From positions 124,001-188,000 of the forward strand of contig NZ_AHBZ03000023.1 in the NCBI RefSeq assembly GCF_000238375.3: 64,000 bases of DNA. The letters run 5' to 3'. Under the pieces are notes generated by a model. It was not told the DNA's origin, did not search any database, and saw only the letters and a list, made by a program, of their open reading frames with translations. Made by a program: the position numbers and the translations under genes. Origin of the DNA: Pseudoalteromonas citrea (GTDB lineage Bacteria; Pseudomonadota; Gammaproteobacteria; Enterobacterales; Alteromonadaceae). Positions 1 through 8,533 of the stretch are shown piece by piece. Position 1 is the stretch's first letter. Each line of letters starts with the position of its first letter.

Positions 1-1009
1 CAGTTGTACGGAAGTAGAACTGTGGACGGTAACCTTTGAAGAATGGAGTATGACGACCACCTTCATCTTTCGAAAGTACGTATACTTCTGAAGTGAACTT
101 TGTGTGTGGTGTGATTGAACCAGGCTTCGCTAGTACTTGACCACGTTCAACGTCTTCACGCTTAGTACCACGTAGAAGTGCACCAATGTTCTCACCCGCA
201 CGACCTTCGTCTAGAAGCTTACGGAACATCTCAACACCCGTACAAGTTGTCTTCGTAGTTTCTTTCATACCTACGATTTCAACTTCGTCGTTCACGTTTA
301 CAATACCAGCTTCAACACGGCCAGTTACTACTGTACCACGACCCTGGATTGAGAATACGTCTTCGATAGGCATGATGAATGGCTTATCGATGTCACGCTC
401 TGGCTCTGGAATGTAAGAATCTAGTGCTTCTGCAAGCTCTACAATCTTGTCTTCCCACTGCTTCTCGCCTTCTAACGCCTTAAGCGCTGAACCTGCGATT
501 AGTGGTAAGTCATCACCTGGGAAGTCGTATTCTGAAAGAAGTTCACGAACTTCCATCTCTACTAGCTCAAGTAGCTCTTCGTCATCAACCATGTCACATT
601 TGTTCATGAATACGATGATGTAAGGTACGCCAACCTGACGAGAAAGTAGGATGTGCTCACGTGTTTGTGGCATAGGACCGTCAGTTGCAGCAACTACTAG
701 GATTGCGCCGTCCATTTGTGCAGCACCAGTGATCATGTTTTTAACATAATCCGCGTGTCCTGGACAATCTACGTGTGCGTAGTGACGAGTCGGTGTATCG
801 TACTCAACGTGAGACGTTGAAATTGTGATACCACGCTCACGCTCTTCTGGAGCGTTATCGATTGCTGCGAAGTCTTTTGCTTCACCACCGTATACTTTTG
901 CAAGTACGTTAGTGATTGCTGCAGTTAGGGTAGTTTTACCGTGGTCAACGTGGCCGATTGTACCAACGTTTACGTGCGGTTTTACGCGTTCAAACTTTTC
1001 TTTTGCCAT
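1..1009 (-). CDS. tuf: Elongation factor Tu (N-terminal 336 residues; gene continues past the window edge)
   Basis: EF-Tu is the GTPase that delivers aminoacyl-tRNA to the ribosome. The reverse strand reads from an ATG at 1009 with an AGG-type ribosome binding site just upstream. It shows the G1 motif GHVDHGKT, the effector region with RGITI, DCPGH (G3) and NKCD (G4), followed by domain 2 and part of domain 3. About 58 residues of the usual 394 lie beyond base 1. The gene sits directly downstream of four tRNA genes in the order Thr-Tyr-Gly-Thr, the classical tufB arrangement of gammaproteobacteria, so this is probably the tufB copy and co-transcribed with the tRNAs. Only truncation by the window edge is unusual. 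Confidence 0.97.
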   Translation of the reverse strand, partial: MAKEKFERVKPHVNVGTIGHVDHGKTTLTAAITNVLAKVYGGEAKDFAAIDNAPEERERGITISTSHVEYDTPTRHYAHVDCPGHADYVKNMITGAAQMDGAILVVAATDGPMPQTREHILLSRQVGVPYIIVFMNKCDMVDDEELLELVEMEVRELLSEYDFPGDDLPLIAGSALKALEGEKQWEDKIVELAEALDSYIPEPERDIDKPFIMPIEDVFSIQGRGTVVTGRVEAGIVNVNDEVEIVGMKETTKTTCTGVEMFRKLLDEGRAGENIGALLRGTKREDVERGQVLAKPGSITPHTKFTSEVYVLSKDEGGRHTPFFKGYRPQFYFRTT

Positions 1010-1137
1010 GACGGAACCTATCGTTTATGTGTCTAGATTACATATAAAACCAACCCACGAAAATGCGGATTAGAATTTTTCAATAAATGAATATTTTAGG
1101 ACAAATCAAAGGAAGCGTTTGAGAAGATTCAGCAGCC

Positions 1138-1213
1138 TGGTGCTGATAGGCAGATTTGAACTGCCGACCTCACCCTTACCAAGGGTGCGCTCTACCAACT
1201 GAGCTATATCAGC
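1138..1213 (-). tRNA. tRNA-Thr (GGT)
   Basis: A 76-nt cloverleaf on the reverse strand with encoded CCA. It has a GCTGATA acceptor stem, anticodon GGT in the CTTGGTAA loop, and a T-arm with GTTCAAATC. It is the last tRNA before tuf and corresponds to thrT of the E. coli operon. Confidence 0.97.
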
Positions 1214-1226
1214 AACACCAGAAAAC

Positions 1227-1301
<75 letters not shown>

Positions 1302-1347
1302 TTTAGCAAACTGTTTTCTTAACTACCTCTAACCGTCAAGAATAAAG

Positions 1348-1432
1348 TGGTGGAGGGGGCTGGATTCGAACCAGCGAAGGCAGTGCCGTCAGATTTACAG
1401 TCTGATCCCTTTGGCCGCTCGGGAACCCCTCC
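1348..1432 (-). tRNA. tRNA-Tyr (GTA)
   Basis: An 85-nt class II tRNA on the reverse strand with a long variable arm, acceptor GGAGGGG, anticodon GTA in the context CTGTAAA and encoded CCA. It corresponds to tyrU. Confidence 0.97.
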
Positions 1433-1478
1433 ACATAACAATTCTTTGTCTAAAGCTTCTGCATAAGAGTGCAGAAAA

Positions 1479-1554
<76 letters not shown>

Positions 1555-1575
1555 ACTGCTTTAGTACGGGGCAGG

Positions 1576-1604
1576 ATTCTAGAGCAAGGTCGGGGGTGAT
1601 GCAA
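1576..1604 (-). promoter_or_regulatory. Promoter of the tRNA-tufB operon
   Basis: On the reverse strand there is a -35 TTGCAT (1599-1604), a 17-bp spacer and a -10 TAGAAT (1576-1581). A GC-rich discriminator CCTGCCCCG follows, typical of stringently controlled stable-RNA promoters. A/T tracts at 1610-1640 lie where an UP element would sit. Confidence 0.8.
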
Positions 1605-1678
1605 GAGTAAAATCAAAAAAAATCAAAGTTTTTTAACTAAATGCTCATTATTACAGCAAAAACCACTATAAACAGTAG

Positions 1679-2380
1679 TTAACGTACAAAATCACACCAA
1701 TTTTTCAACCCTTTGAATACCAAATCATCAATAAAGATACTTGGCTTTTCATAATGTTGCTGCAATAGTTCACCATAACCACCAGCAAAAATTACTTGCA
1801 TATCTTTCGCATCACACTCTAATTGCGCGATGGCTGTATAGACTGCTCCTAATGTCGATACTAACGCGCCATTTTTTACTGCATTCGGCGTGTTACAGCC
1901 CAACTCTTGAGCAAATAAACTGGTGTTATCACTGAATACTTTTTCTGTATTCGCCAAAAGGCTTGCGATCATCATATCCAAACCCGGTAATATCCAGCCA
2001 CCTAAGTGCTGCCCTGAGATATCAACCACATCAACTTTAGTGGCCGTACCTGAATCAACCACAACGCAGTGTTTATGTGGATACAAGTAATGGCTCGCTA
2101 CTACGGCTAACCAACGATCTATTCCTAAATTTTGATATTGGCCATAACCACAACGCACCGTGCCAAGCGTTGGTGTTACTGTTGCTTGTCTTATACTGAT
2201 ACTATGACAGGCCGCATGGTGTGTTATTGACTCTAATGCATTGGCATGTCCTACCTGCGCAACAACAATATCACTGACTTCTCTCCAAGGAATATCCGCT
2301 TCATTTACCAGTGCAATGTCGCCATCATTGTCTAAGCCCAGTTTGACTGCGGTATTTCCCACATCTACTAATAATCTCAC
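1679..2380 (-). CDS. coaX: Type III pantothenate kinase
   Basis: CoaX phosphorylates pantothenate, the first committed step of coenzyme A synthesis, in the cytosol. The 233-residue product starts with the phosphate-binding motif DVGNT. It has the GIDRW segment, the DSGTAT motif with its catalytic-region Asp, and GGWILPG, all typical of the ASKHA-fold type III enzyme rather than CoaA. Length is slightly under the usual 240-260 residues. Its ATG overlaps the birA stop by four bases, so translation is probably coupled, and it closes a murB-birA-coaX operon. In E. coli the gene after birA is coaA, so here the isofunctional but unrelated enzyme occupies the same place. Confidence 0.93.
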   Translation of the reverse strand: MRLLVDVGNTAVKLGLDNDGDIALVNEADIPWREVSDIVVAQVGHANALESITHHAACHSISIRQATVTPTLGTVRCGYGQYQNLGIDRWLAVVASHYLYPHKHCVVVDSGTATKVDVVDISGQHLGGWILPGLDMMIASLLANTEKVFSDNTSLFAQELGCNTPNAVKNGALVSTLGAVYTAIAQLECDAKDMQVIFAGGYGELLQQHYEKPSIFIDDLVFKGLKNWCDFVR

Positions 2381-3369
2381 AGACCATCCTTGCGCAGTGA
2401 TATTTCACCACCATAGTAACTTTTTAATTCACCGTCTTGACGCAATACAATACCGCCTTGTTGGTCAATACCTTCACATACGCCTCGCCAGGTTCGCATA
2501 CCGGTCGATAGCGTCACAACATCATTGGCGAATTCATTCACCCTATTCCACTGCTCAACCATGGTCATTAAGCCCGACTCTTGGTATACCGCTAATCGCT
2601 GAGCGAGGCTATGAGTTAGCTGAGCAACGAGGGCATTTTTATCTAAGCTATGGGTATGCGATGCCAAGTCAGTCCAAGGCTGATCGATATCTTTAGAGGC
2701 CGCTTCTGGCATTTGCAAGTTAATGCCAATACCAATCACTAAATGACATGGCCCTTCAACCTGCCCTTCGAGCTCGACCAATACACCCGCGAGCTTGCGC
2801 CCTTTTAGATAAATATCATTAGGCCATTTGAGCGTTGCTGATAAACCATATAGCGCTTCAATTGCATCATAAACTGCCAGTCCAACCGCAATGGAGACAC
2901 CCATTGCCGCTTGCATGCCCTCTTCTAGTTTCCAGTAGTAACTGTAATATAAATTCGCGCCAAAAGGGGATTGCCATACTCGGCCTCGTCGGCCACGTCC
3001 CGCTTGTTGCATTTCTGCCACCAGCACATGACCCGAAGCTAATTTATTGCCTTGCTGAATACGACGCATTAATTCTGAATTTGTTGAATCGATGATTGGT
3101 TCTACTTCAACCTCATTTTCACACGGCAACTCAGCTAAATAATGGGATATATCCTCAGTATTCAATAAAGGTAAACTCTCATTCAAACAATATCCTTTGC
3201 CATTAAGGGTAAATATATCAATGCCCATCTCTTGTAACGAGCGAATATGTTTTGAAATGGCTGCACGACTTATACCCAATTGTGTTGCCAGCACCTGACC
3301 AGATACAAAACCACCTTGGTTCAGTGCATGCAAAATCGCCAGTTTATTGCCTTGCGGTGCATTATCCAT
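2377..3369 (-). CDS. birA: Bifunctional biotin--[acetyl-CoA-carboxylase] ligase / biotin operon repressor
   Basis: BirA activates biotin to biotinyl-AMP, transfers it to the biotin carboxyl carrier protein, and in its long form represses biotin synthesis genes. The 330-residue protein has an N-terminal winged helix (about residues 10-60, with QLGISRAAISKHIRSL as recognition helix). The catalytic domain follows with the GRGRRGR adenylate loop, KWPNDIY and GRKLAGVLVE, then a C-terminal SH3-like domain. The helix-turn-helix shows it is the regulatory type. Its start overlaps the end of murB by a few bases, and murB-birA linkage is widespread in gammaproteobacteria. Confidence 0.95.
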   Translation of the reverse strand: MDNAPQGNKLAILHALNQGGFVSGQVLATQLGISRAAISKHIRSLQEMGIDIFTLNGKGYCLNESLPLLNTEDISHYLAELPCENEVEVEPIIDSTNSELMRRIQQGNKLASGHVLVAEMQQAGRGRRGRVWQSPFGANLYYSYYWKLEEGMQAAMGVSIAVGLAVYDAIEALYGLSATLKWPNDIYLKGRKLAGVLVELEGQVEGPCHLVIGIGINLQMPEAASKDIDQPWTDLASHTHSLDKNALVAQLTHSLAQRLAVYQESGLMTMVEQWNRVNEFANDVVTLSTGMRTWRGVCEGIDQQGGIVLRQDGELKSYYGGEISLRKDGL

Positions 3370-4375
3370 GACTTTTCTCCTGCAATATCACCTCACCTTC
3401 ACGGCCGATGAGCCTCACTTCATGTTCTAATTGAATATTAAACTGACGTGCCACACAGTGTTGCACATGATGAATAACGCTGCACAAGCTACTACCGGAG
3501 CTATAACCTTCGTTCACTAATACCAGTGCTTGTTTTTCATATACACGCACACCAGCCACGCTATACCCTTTAAGCCCAGCTTGTTCTATTAACCAGCCGG
3601 CTGCCAACTTGCGCATCCCCTGCCCTGCGGGATATGCCGGCATATTCGCGTACTCAGTACATAATTTTTGGTAATGAGCCTCTAATACAATAGGATTTTT
3701 AAAGAAGCTTCCTGCGTTGGGTAGTTCATCAGGGTTTGGTAATTTACTTTGTCGAATTTCCATCACTGCATCACTGACTTGCAATGCGGTCACTTTAGCC
3801 TCATTCAATTTTTGCAAAGGCCCATAGTCTAGTGTTGGCCGCCATTGTTTATTAAGACGCAAACCCACCTTGGTGATCACAAATTTATTCTTTAACTTGT
3901 GTTTAAAAATTGAATCACGATAACCAAACTGGCATTGCGCTTGATTCAAACGCTCAAACGCCAGAGTTTCAACATTAAAACCTTCGACATAATCAATAAA
4001 CTTTGCCAGTTCAACACCATATGCCCCAATATTTTGCACCGGTGCAGCACCCATAGTACCGGGGATCAACACTAAGTTCTCAAGCCCTGCGATCCCTTTT
4101 ACCAATAAATCGGTTACGAGCGAGTGCCAATTTTCACCCGCAGCCACATTCACATTCCAAAATGTACCATGTTCTACAATCTCCACACCTTTATTGTTAA
4201 TTCGGACCACGGTGCCAATAAAGTCTTCGATAAAAACCGTATTACTTCCAGCCCCTAGCACGCAAAAGGGCTGAGAAAAATCAACAGAGTGTAACTGCAA
4301 GGGGTCGTCTATATTAACGATGTCCTGACATGCGTGAGGTAATGCGAAAGTATGAAGTGACTGCAATGCTTGCAC
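3362..4375 (-). CDS. murB: UDP-N-acetylenolpyruvoylglucosamine reductase
   Basis: MurB reduces UDP-GlcNAc-enolpyruvate to UDP-MurNAc with NADPH and FAD in peptidoglycan precursor synthesis. The 337-residue type I enzyme shows the FAD-binding segments VLGAGSN and IPGTMGAAPVQNIGAYG, the GYRDSIFK region, and NAGSFFKNP with the catalytic Ser. The start is GTG with AAGG eight bases upstream. It is the first gene of the murB-birA-coaX unit and is divergent from the M1 aminopeptidase gene. Confidence 0.95.
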   Translation of the reverse strand: MQALQSLHTFALPHACQDIVNIDDPLQLHSVDFSQPFCVLGAGSNTVFIEDFIGTVVRINNKGVEIVEHGTFWNVNVAAGENWHSLVTDLLVKGIAGLENLVLIPGTMGAAPVQNIGAYGVELAKFIDYVEGFNVETLAFERLNQAQCQFGYRDSIFKHKLKNKFVITKVGLRLNKQWRPTLDYGPLQKLNEAKVTALQVSDAVMEIRQSKLPNPDELPNAGSFFKNPIVLEAHYQKLCTEYANMPAYPAGQGMRKLAAGWLIEQAGLKGYSVAGVRVYEKQALVLVNEGYSSGSSLCSVIHHVQHCVARQFNIQLEHEVRLIGREGEVILQEKSHG

Positions 4376-4519
4376 GGACGTGCCTTAAACCTAAATCTCA
4401 TAATATGGAATAGTTTAACCCATTGCGATGCTGGGCGCATCAGTATGTGACTTTCATGATAAGCATGGTATAAAAGCCTATCACCTGAGATTTAATTAAC
4501 AATAAAGAATAAGGATCCT

Positions 4520-6367
4520 ATGAAACTTTCTGCCTTAACTACCAGCTTAATGCTGGCTGGTTTCTCTCACTTAGCCATAGCAACGCAAGCAGTAGACGAA
4601 CACACCTACGCCAACCTAAACGACGTAATTAGTACTCACTTACACTTAGATTTAGATGTTGATTTTGCAGATAAGCAACTAGAAGGTTTTGTAGAGCACA
4701 CCTTAGACTGGCGCACTGCCCAAGCGCGCACATTGGTGCTAGATACTCGCGATTTAGAAATCGACAAAGTCATGTATCAAGGTAAAAATGGCCAATGGCA
4801 CAAAGCGGCATTTACATTAGCAAAACGAGATGATGTAAAAGGTGCCAAACTGACTATTACATTTAAGCAGCAAGCTAAAAAAGCACGTATCTATTATAAT
4901 AGCTTGCCTCAAGCTTCAGGCTTACAGTGGTTAACCCCCATTCAAACGGCCAGCAAAACGCACCCTTTCATGTATAGCCAGTCGCAAGCCATTCATGCGC
5001 GCAGCTGGATCCCAGTCCAAGATACGCCAGCAATGCGTGTCACCTATTCAGCGCGCATTAATACCCCGGAAGACGTTCGCGCGGTGATGAGTGCTGATAA
5101 CTCAGGCGCTTTTATTAAAGACGGGGATTATTGGTTTGATATGCCACAAGCGATCCCACCTTATTTAATCGCTATTGGTGCGGGGAATCTTGAATATAAG
5201 GAAATGTCTCACCAAACCGCTATTTTCGCAGAGCCACAAATTTTAGACGCTTCCGTGGCTGAATTTAACGATACACAAGCCATGATCGATAAAACCAACG
5301 TGATGTACGGAGAGTATGCATGGGGGCGCTATGACTTACTCATGCTCCCACCGAGCTTTCCATTTGGTGGCATGGAAAACCCACGCCTATCATTCATTAC
5401 CCCTACCGTTGTAGCCGGTGATAAAAGCTTGGTGAACTTAATCGCACATGAGCTGGCACACTCTTGGTCGGGTAATTTAGTCACAAACGCAACATGGGAA
5501 GACCTTTGGTTAAATGAAGGATTTACCTCTTATGTTGAAAACCGCATTATGGAAGAAGTCTTTGGCCGAGAACGCGCCGTTATGGAGCAAGCACTCGATA
5601 CTGCGGGCCTTAAAAAACAACTCAAAAATATTCCCGCCCCAGATACACGCTTAAACCTGAAACTCAATGGCCGCGATCCAGATGATGCCTTTAGCTCAGT
5701 CCCTTATACTAAAGGTCAACTGTTCTTGTTGTATCTAGAAGAAAAATTTGGCCGTGCGCGATTTGACGAATTCGTCAAAGGCTACTTTAGTAAATACTCT
5801 TTTAAATCTCTGACAACCGCCGAATTTACTGTGTACTTAAACACACACTTACTCGAAAAGTACCCTGGTATTGTCAGCCTAGAGAAGGCCAATGAATGGA
5901 TCCACCAGCCGGGATTACCTGCAGATGCTCCTAACCCAACGTCAGATGCCTTTATTAATGTTGATAAAATTGCTGCCGCATGGCTAAAAGATGAAGTCTC
6001 AGTAACAGCGCTCCCAACCGGGAAGTGGACAGTTCACGAGTGGCTACACTTTATCAATAATCTGCCTCGAGATCTCAGTTTAAACAAAATGAAAGAACTC
6101 GATAATGCCTTTAACCTCACTACTTCAACCAATGCTGAGCGTGCTTTTGCGTGGTATATGCTGGCAGTAGGTAATGGATATCAGGCAATTTACCCCGCTT
6201 TAGATGAACACCTATCGGGCATTGGCCGTCGTAAGTTGATTGTACCCTTGTACAAAGCATTGGTTAAAAATGGTAAACGCGCATGGGCCCAAAAGGTTTA
6301 CCAAGCAGCCCGCCCGGGTTATCACCCACTCGCGCAAGGCACCATTGACGCGATTTTTAATAAGTAA
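4520..6367 (+). CDS. M1 family metallo-aminopeptidase (leukotriene A4 hydrolase-like), exported
   Basis: This 615-residue protein has an N-terminal signal peptide (about residues 1-21, ending near AIA-TQA). The M1 catalytic domain contains the exopeptidase motif GGMEN and the zinc site HELAH (H310, E311, H314) with the third ligand E333 in LNEG. A helical C-terminal domain like that of LTA4 hydrolase follows. M1 enzymes remove N-terminal residues from peptides with one zinc ion. The signal peptide implies a periplasmic or secreted role in peptide scavenging. An AAGGA ribosome binding site precedes the ATG. It is transcribed alone and ends at a terminator shared with a convergent gene. Confidence 0.92.
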   Translation: MKLSALTTSLMLAGFSHLAIATQAVDEHTYANLNDVISTHLHLDLDVDFADKQLEGFVEHTLDWRTAQARTLVLDTRDLEIDKVMYQGKNGQWHKAAFTLAKRDDVKGAKLTITFKQQAKKARIYYNSLPQASGLQWLTPIQTASKTHPFMYSQSQAIHARSWIPVQDTPAMRVTYSARINTPEDVRAVMSADNSGAFIKDGDYWFDMPQAIPPYLIAIGAGNLEYKEMSHQTAIFAEPQILDASVAEFNDTQAMIDKTNVMYGEYAWGRYDLLMLPPSFPFGGMENPRLSFITPTVVAGDKSLVNLIAHELAHSWSGNLVTNATWEDLWLNEGFTSYVENRIMEEVFGRERAVMEQALDTAGLKKQLKNIPAPDTRLNLKLNGRDPDDAFSSVPYTKGQLFLLYLEEKFGRARFDEFVKGYFSKYSFKSLTTAEFTVYLNTHLLEKYPGIVSLEKANEWIHQPGLPADAPNPTSDAFINVDKIAAAWLKDEVSVTALPTGKWTVHEWLHFINNLPRDLSLNKMKELDNAFNLTTSTNAERAFAWYMLAVGNGYQAIYPALDEHLSGIGRRKLIVPLYKALVKNGKRAWAQKVYQAARPGYHPLAQGTIDAIFNK

Positions 6368-6390
6368 CTTATTCAGCTGCTTTTCTATCA

Positions 6391-6415
6391 AAGGGCTACT
6401 CCTAGCCCTTTTTAA
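6391..6415 (+). terminator. Rho-independent terminator after the M1 peptidase gene
   Basis: The inverted repeat AAGGGCTA-ctcc-TAGCCCTT is followed by five T residues. It overlaps the 3' end of the convergent DUF2057 gene. Confidence 0.75.
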
Positions 6416-7034
6416 TTTTTTGTAAAAAAGCGGCGCGCTGTTCAGTACTCGCTTGGTCCCACCAAAACTCTAGCATCGTAGCCGCATCTGGGTGCATAAC
6501 GCCTTGTATAGGCGCTGCCTTATGGTGCTTCACCCGATCTTTTGATGCGCCTTTGGGATCAGCCATGTTTACTGAATGACGAGAACTAGGCGCTACCACT
6601 GGCTGCGAGGCATAAGCCTGCTGCATAAAGCGCGCACGTTTATCAGCAATTTGTCTATTTTTGTCTGGCGACACTATCGTCACTTGTGGGTTTTTCGCAA
6701 ATAATTTAGCTTCTTCCACCTCATCGGGGCGCTCAAACGTAATTAAATACTCCCCCTCCATCATGATGTTTAATTCAACCCAAAAAGCGTCTGACTCAAC
6801 CACTTCATGTTCATCATATTCTAATTCATATAAATCACTATACTGTAACTTAACTGTATAAACGCCGGGTGCCAGCGTTAACTCTGTCACATTGCTAAAT
6901 AACGAGTGTTCAATCACATCACTGCCTACCTGCAGAGGTAATAGCTCTTCGTTAAAACGCACTGTTGCACCCTGGCTGTCTTTCATAACCATAGCAAAGC
7001 ATAGCGCGAAACATACGTAGCTTATTATTTTCAT
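6402..7034 (-). CDS. DUF2057 (YccT/UPF0319-type) exported protein
   Basis: The 210-residue product has a signal peptide (about 1-22, cleavage near SQG-A). A beta-rich N-terminal domain follows, with a short C-terminal helical motif WWDQASTEQRAAFLQ that resembles the WF-LAD--TRNTFL-W end of E. coli YccT. That matches the DUF2057/UPF0319 family of small exported proteins. E. coli YccT (CsgI) has been linked to curli assembly, but I cannot infer that role here. The gene stands alone, convergent with the M1 peptidase gene and divergent from the HIT gene. Identification rests on pattern similarity only. Confidence 0.7.
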   Translation of the reverse strand: MKIISYVCFALCFAMVMKDSQGATVRFNEELLPLQVGSDVIEHSLFSNVTELTLAPGVYTVKLQYSDLYELEYDEHEVVESDAFWVELNIMMEGEYLITFERPDEVEEAKLFAKNPQVTIVSPDKNRQIADKRARFMQQAYASQPVVAPSSRHSVNMADPKGASKDRVKHHKAAPIQGVMHPDAATMLEFWWDQASTEQRAAFLQKIKKG

Positions 7035-7169
7035 CCTAGTTGCTCCTTTTATTTACGTATAATTACATTTCGTGGTTTGACACTCAGGCCAAACTTTGTC
7101 ATTAGTGTACACCTTAACTTTTAATTTCTCTTCCTTTGTGTAAGAGAAGCATTTTATTTAGGATTATCA

Positions 7170-7541
7170 ATGAGCCAGAGCACCATTTTTGACAAAATCA
7201 TTAATAAAGAAATCCCTGCTGATATTGTCTATGAAGACGACAAAGCACTCGCCTTTAAAGACATAAATCCACAAGCGCCTTTTCATGTGTTGGTGATCCC
7301 CAAAGCAAGAATCGCAACAATCAACGATGTGACTGAACAAAATTCATACCTTGTCGGCCACTTATACGCAGTTGCTGCTAAACTAGCTAAAGAACATGGC
7401 TTTGCCGAGGACGGTTATCGTGTTGTTATGAACTGTAATGAGCATGGTGGGCAGACTGTATACCATATTCACCTACACCTACTCGCAGGTAAAACAATGG
7501 GGTGGCCACCCTATACAAATACGAAAAAAGAACTACTTTAA
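7170..7541 (+). CDS. hinT: HIT family purine nucleoside phosphoramidase (HinT-like)
   Basis: A 123-residue HIT protein with IFDKIINKEIPADIVYEDD at the N-terminus and the histidine-triad motif HIHLHLLAG near the C-terminus. HinT-type enzymes hydrolyse AMP-linked phosphoramidates such as aminoacyl-AMP. Length and both conserved blocks fit the bacterial HinT subgroup. AGGA lies nine bases before the ATG. It appears monocistronic. Confidence 0.92.
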   Translation: MSQSTIFDKIINKEIPADIVYEDDKALAFKDINPQAPFHVLVIPKARIATINDVTEQNSYLVGHLYAVAAKLAKEHGFAEDGYRVVMNCNEHGGQTVYHIHLHLLAGKTMGWPPYTNTKKELL

Positions 7542-7655
7542 AATATTCTCTGTTAAGGAATGTAAACAAGTAAGTTATTATTTCAAAAACATGAAAAGCC
7601 ATCTATATCATAAAGTTATGTTATGGGTAATGTAATTCATTTGTATTCATAGCGT

Positions 7656-7674
7656 TATATGTCGATTACATATA
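7656..7674. promoter_or_regulatory. Perfect inverted repeat upstream of the CsgD-like gene (possible operator)
   Basis: TATATGT-cgatt-ACATATA is a perfect 7-5-7 inverted repeat about 85 bases before the LuxR-type gene, inside a 217-base gene-free stretch. Its symmetry and position suggest an operator, but no known regulator is recognised. Confidence 0.3.
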
Positions 7675-7758
7675 GCAAAACTATCTATCGTTTGATGAAG
7701 ATTCTAATACAAAAGGCCTGAGTCACGTGTTAGCATTGAATCATCAGTTGGAATAAGA

Positions 7759-8427
7759 GTGTTGCCAAAAATGAGCAGTTCTGCCTTTTTGTTATTAGAT
7801 AAAGAGCCTATTAACACCATAGGAATTAACGTTTTGCAGCCATTGCTGAAAACGCAAGGACTAGATGTAACCACAGGTACCGATATAGCAGATGTACCTG
7901 AAGGGACACGCCTATTATTTATAGAAACCGCAACCAACGATGCTTGGAATAAATTAAAAGAACAATTAGTCAGGCTGAAAGTAAGTTGCGATATCATACT
8001 ATTTAATTTGGATGAAAATCCTGAACTTGCCAATCGTGCATTATTAAGTGGGATCCGAGGTGTATTTTATACAACCGATAACGCTGATGTATTGATGAAA
8101 GGTATTCGTCTTCTTATGGAAGACCAGCTTTGGTATCGTCGTGAAATTATGTGCAACGCCTTAAACCGCATGTTGCAATATAACAAAGACGCCCTACATA
8201 AGTTAACCGAAGGCGATATTGAACCAGTAAAACTTACCAAACGTGAGAAAGCCATTATCTCGTTAATGAGTAAAGGGGCAAAAAATAAAGAGATTGCTGA
8301 AGATCTCAATATCAGCCCGCATACGGTTAAAACACATTTATATAGCGCATTTAGAAAAACCAAATGCCGTAACCGTATCGAGTTATTGTCATGGGCACAG
8401 CAAAATATCCCTGACGAAATTCGCTAA
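7759..8427 (+). CDS. LuxR-type transcriptional regulator, CsgD-like
   Basis: A 222-residue protein. The first ~140 residues form a receiver-like domain without the usual phosphoacceptor Asp pocket (it starts AFLLLDKEPI). The C-terminal LuxR helix-turn-helix contains LTKREKAIISLMSKGAKNKEIAEDL then NISPHTVKTHLYSAFRK. Overall layout resembles CsgD, the master regulator of curli and biofilm matrix in enterics. The start is GTG at 7759, with an ATG four codons later as an alternative. A strong terminator follows, then a hybrid sensor kinase gene, so the pair may be functionally linked though separately transcribed. DNA targets cannot be read from the window. Confidence 0.8.
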   Translation: MLPKMSSSAFLLLDKEPINTIGINVLQPLLKTQGLDVTTGTDIADVPEGTRLLFIETATNDAWNKLKEQLVRLKVSCDIILFNLDENPELANRALLSGIRGVFYTTDNADVLMKGIRLLMEDQLWYRREIMCNALNRMLQYNKDALHKLTEGDIEPVKLTKREKAIISLMSKGAKNKEIAEDLNISPHTVKTHLYSAFRKTKCRNRIELLSWAQQNIPDEIR

Positions 8428-8443
8428 ATCGCGTTACTAAGAA

Positions 8444-8470
8444 AAACAGCCGTACTATACGGCTGTTTTT
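8444..8470 (+). terminator. Rho-independent terminator after the CsgD-like gene
   Basis: A perfect 11-bp stem AAACAGCCGTA/TACGGCTGTTT with a 3-nt loop, continuing into T residues. Confidence 0.9.
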
Positions 8471-8533
8471 GTTTCTTTACTCCTTCCGCTGTAATCTCTA
8501 TCCTTAACAACAAACCCTCAAAAAATAACAATA

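Noticed and set aside
2241-2696. 151-codon open frame on the plus strand across birA and coaX
   Set aside because: Antisense to two well-recognised genes, low-complexity His/Ser-rich translation, no start signal.
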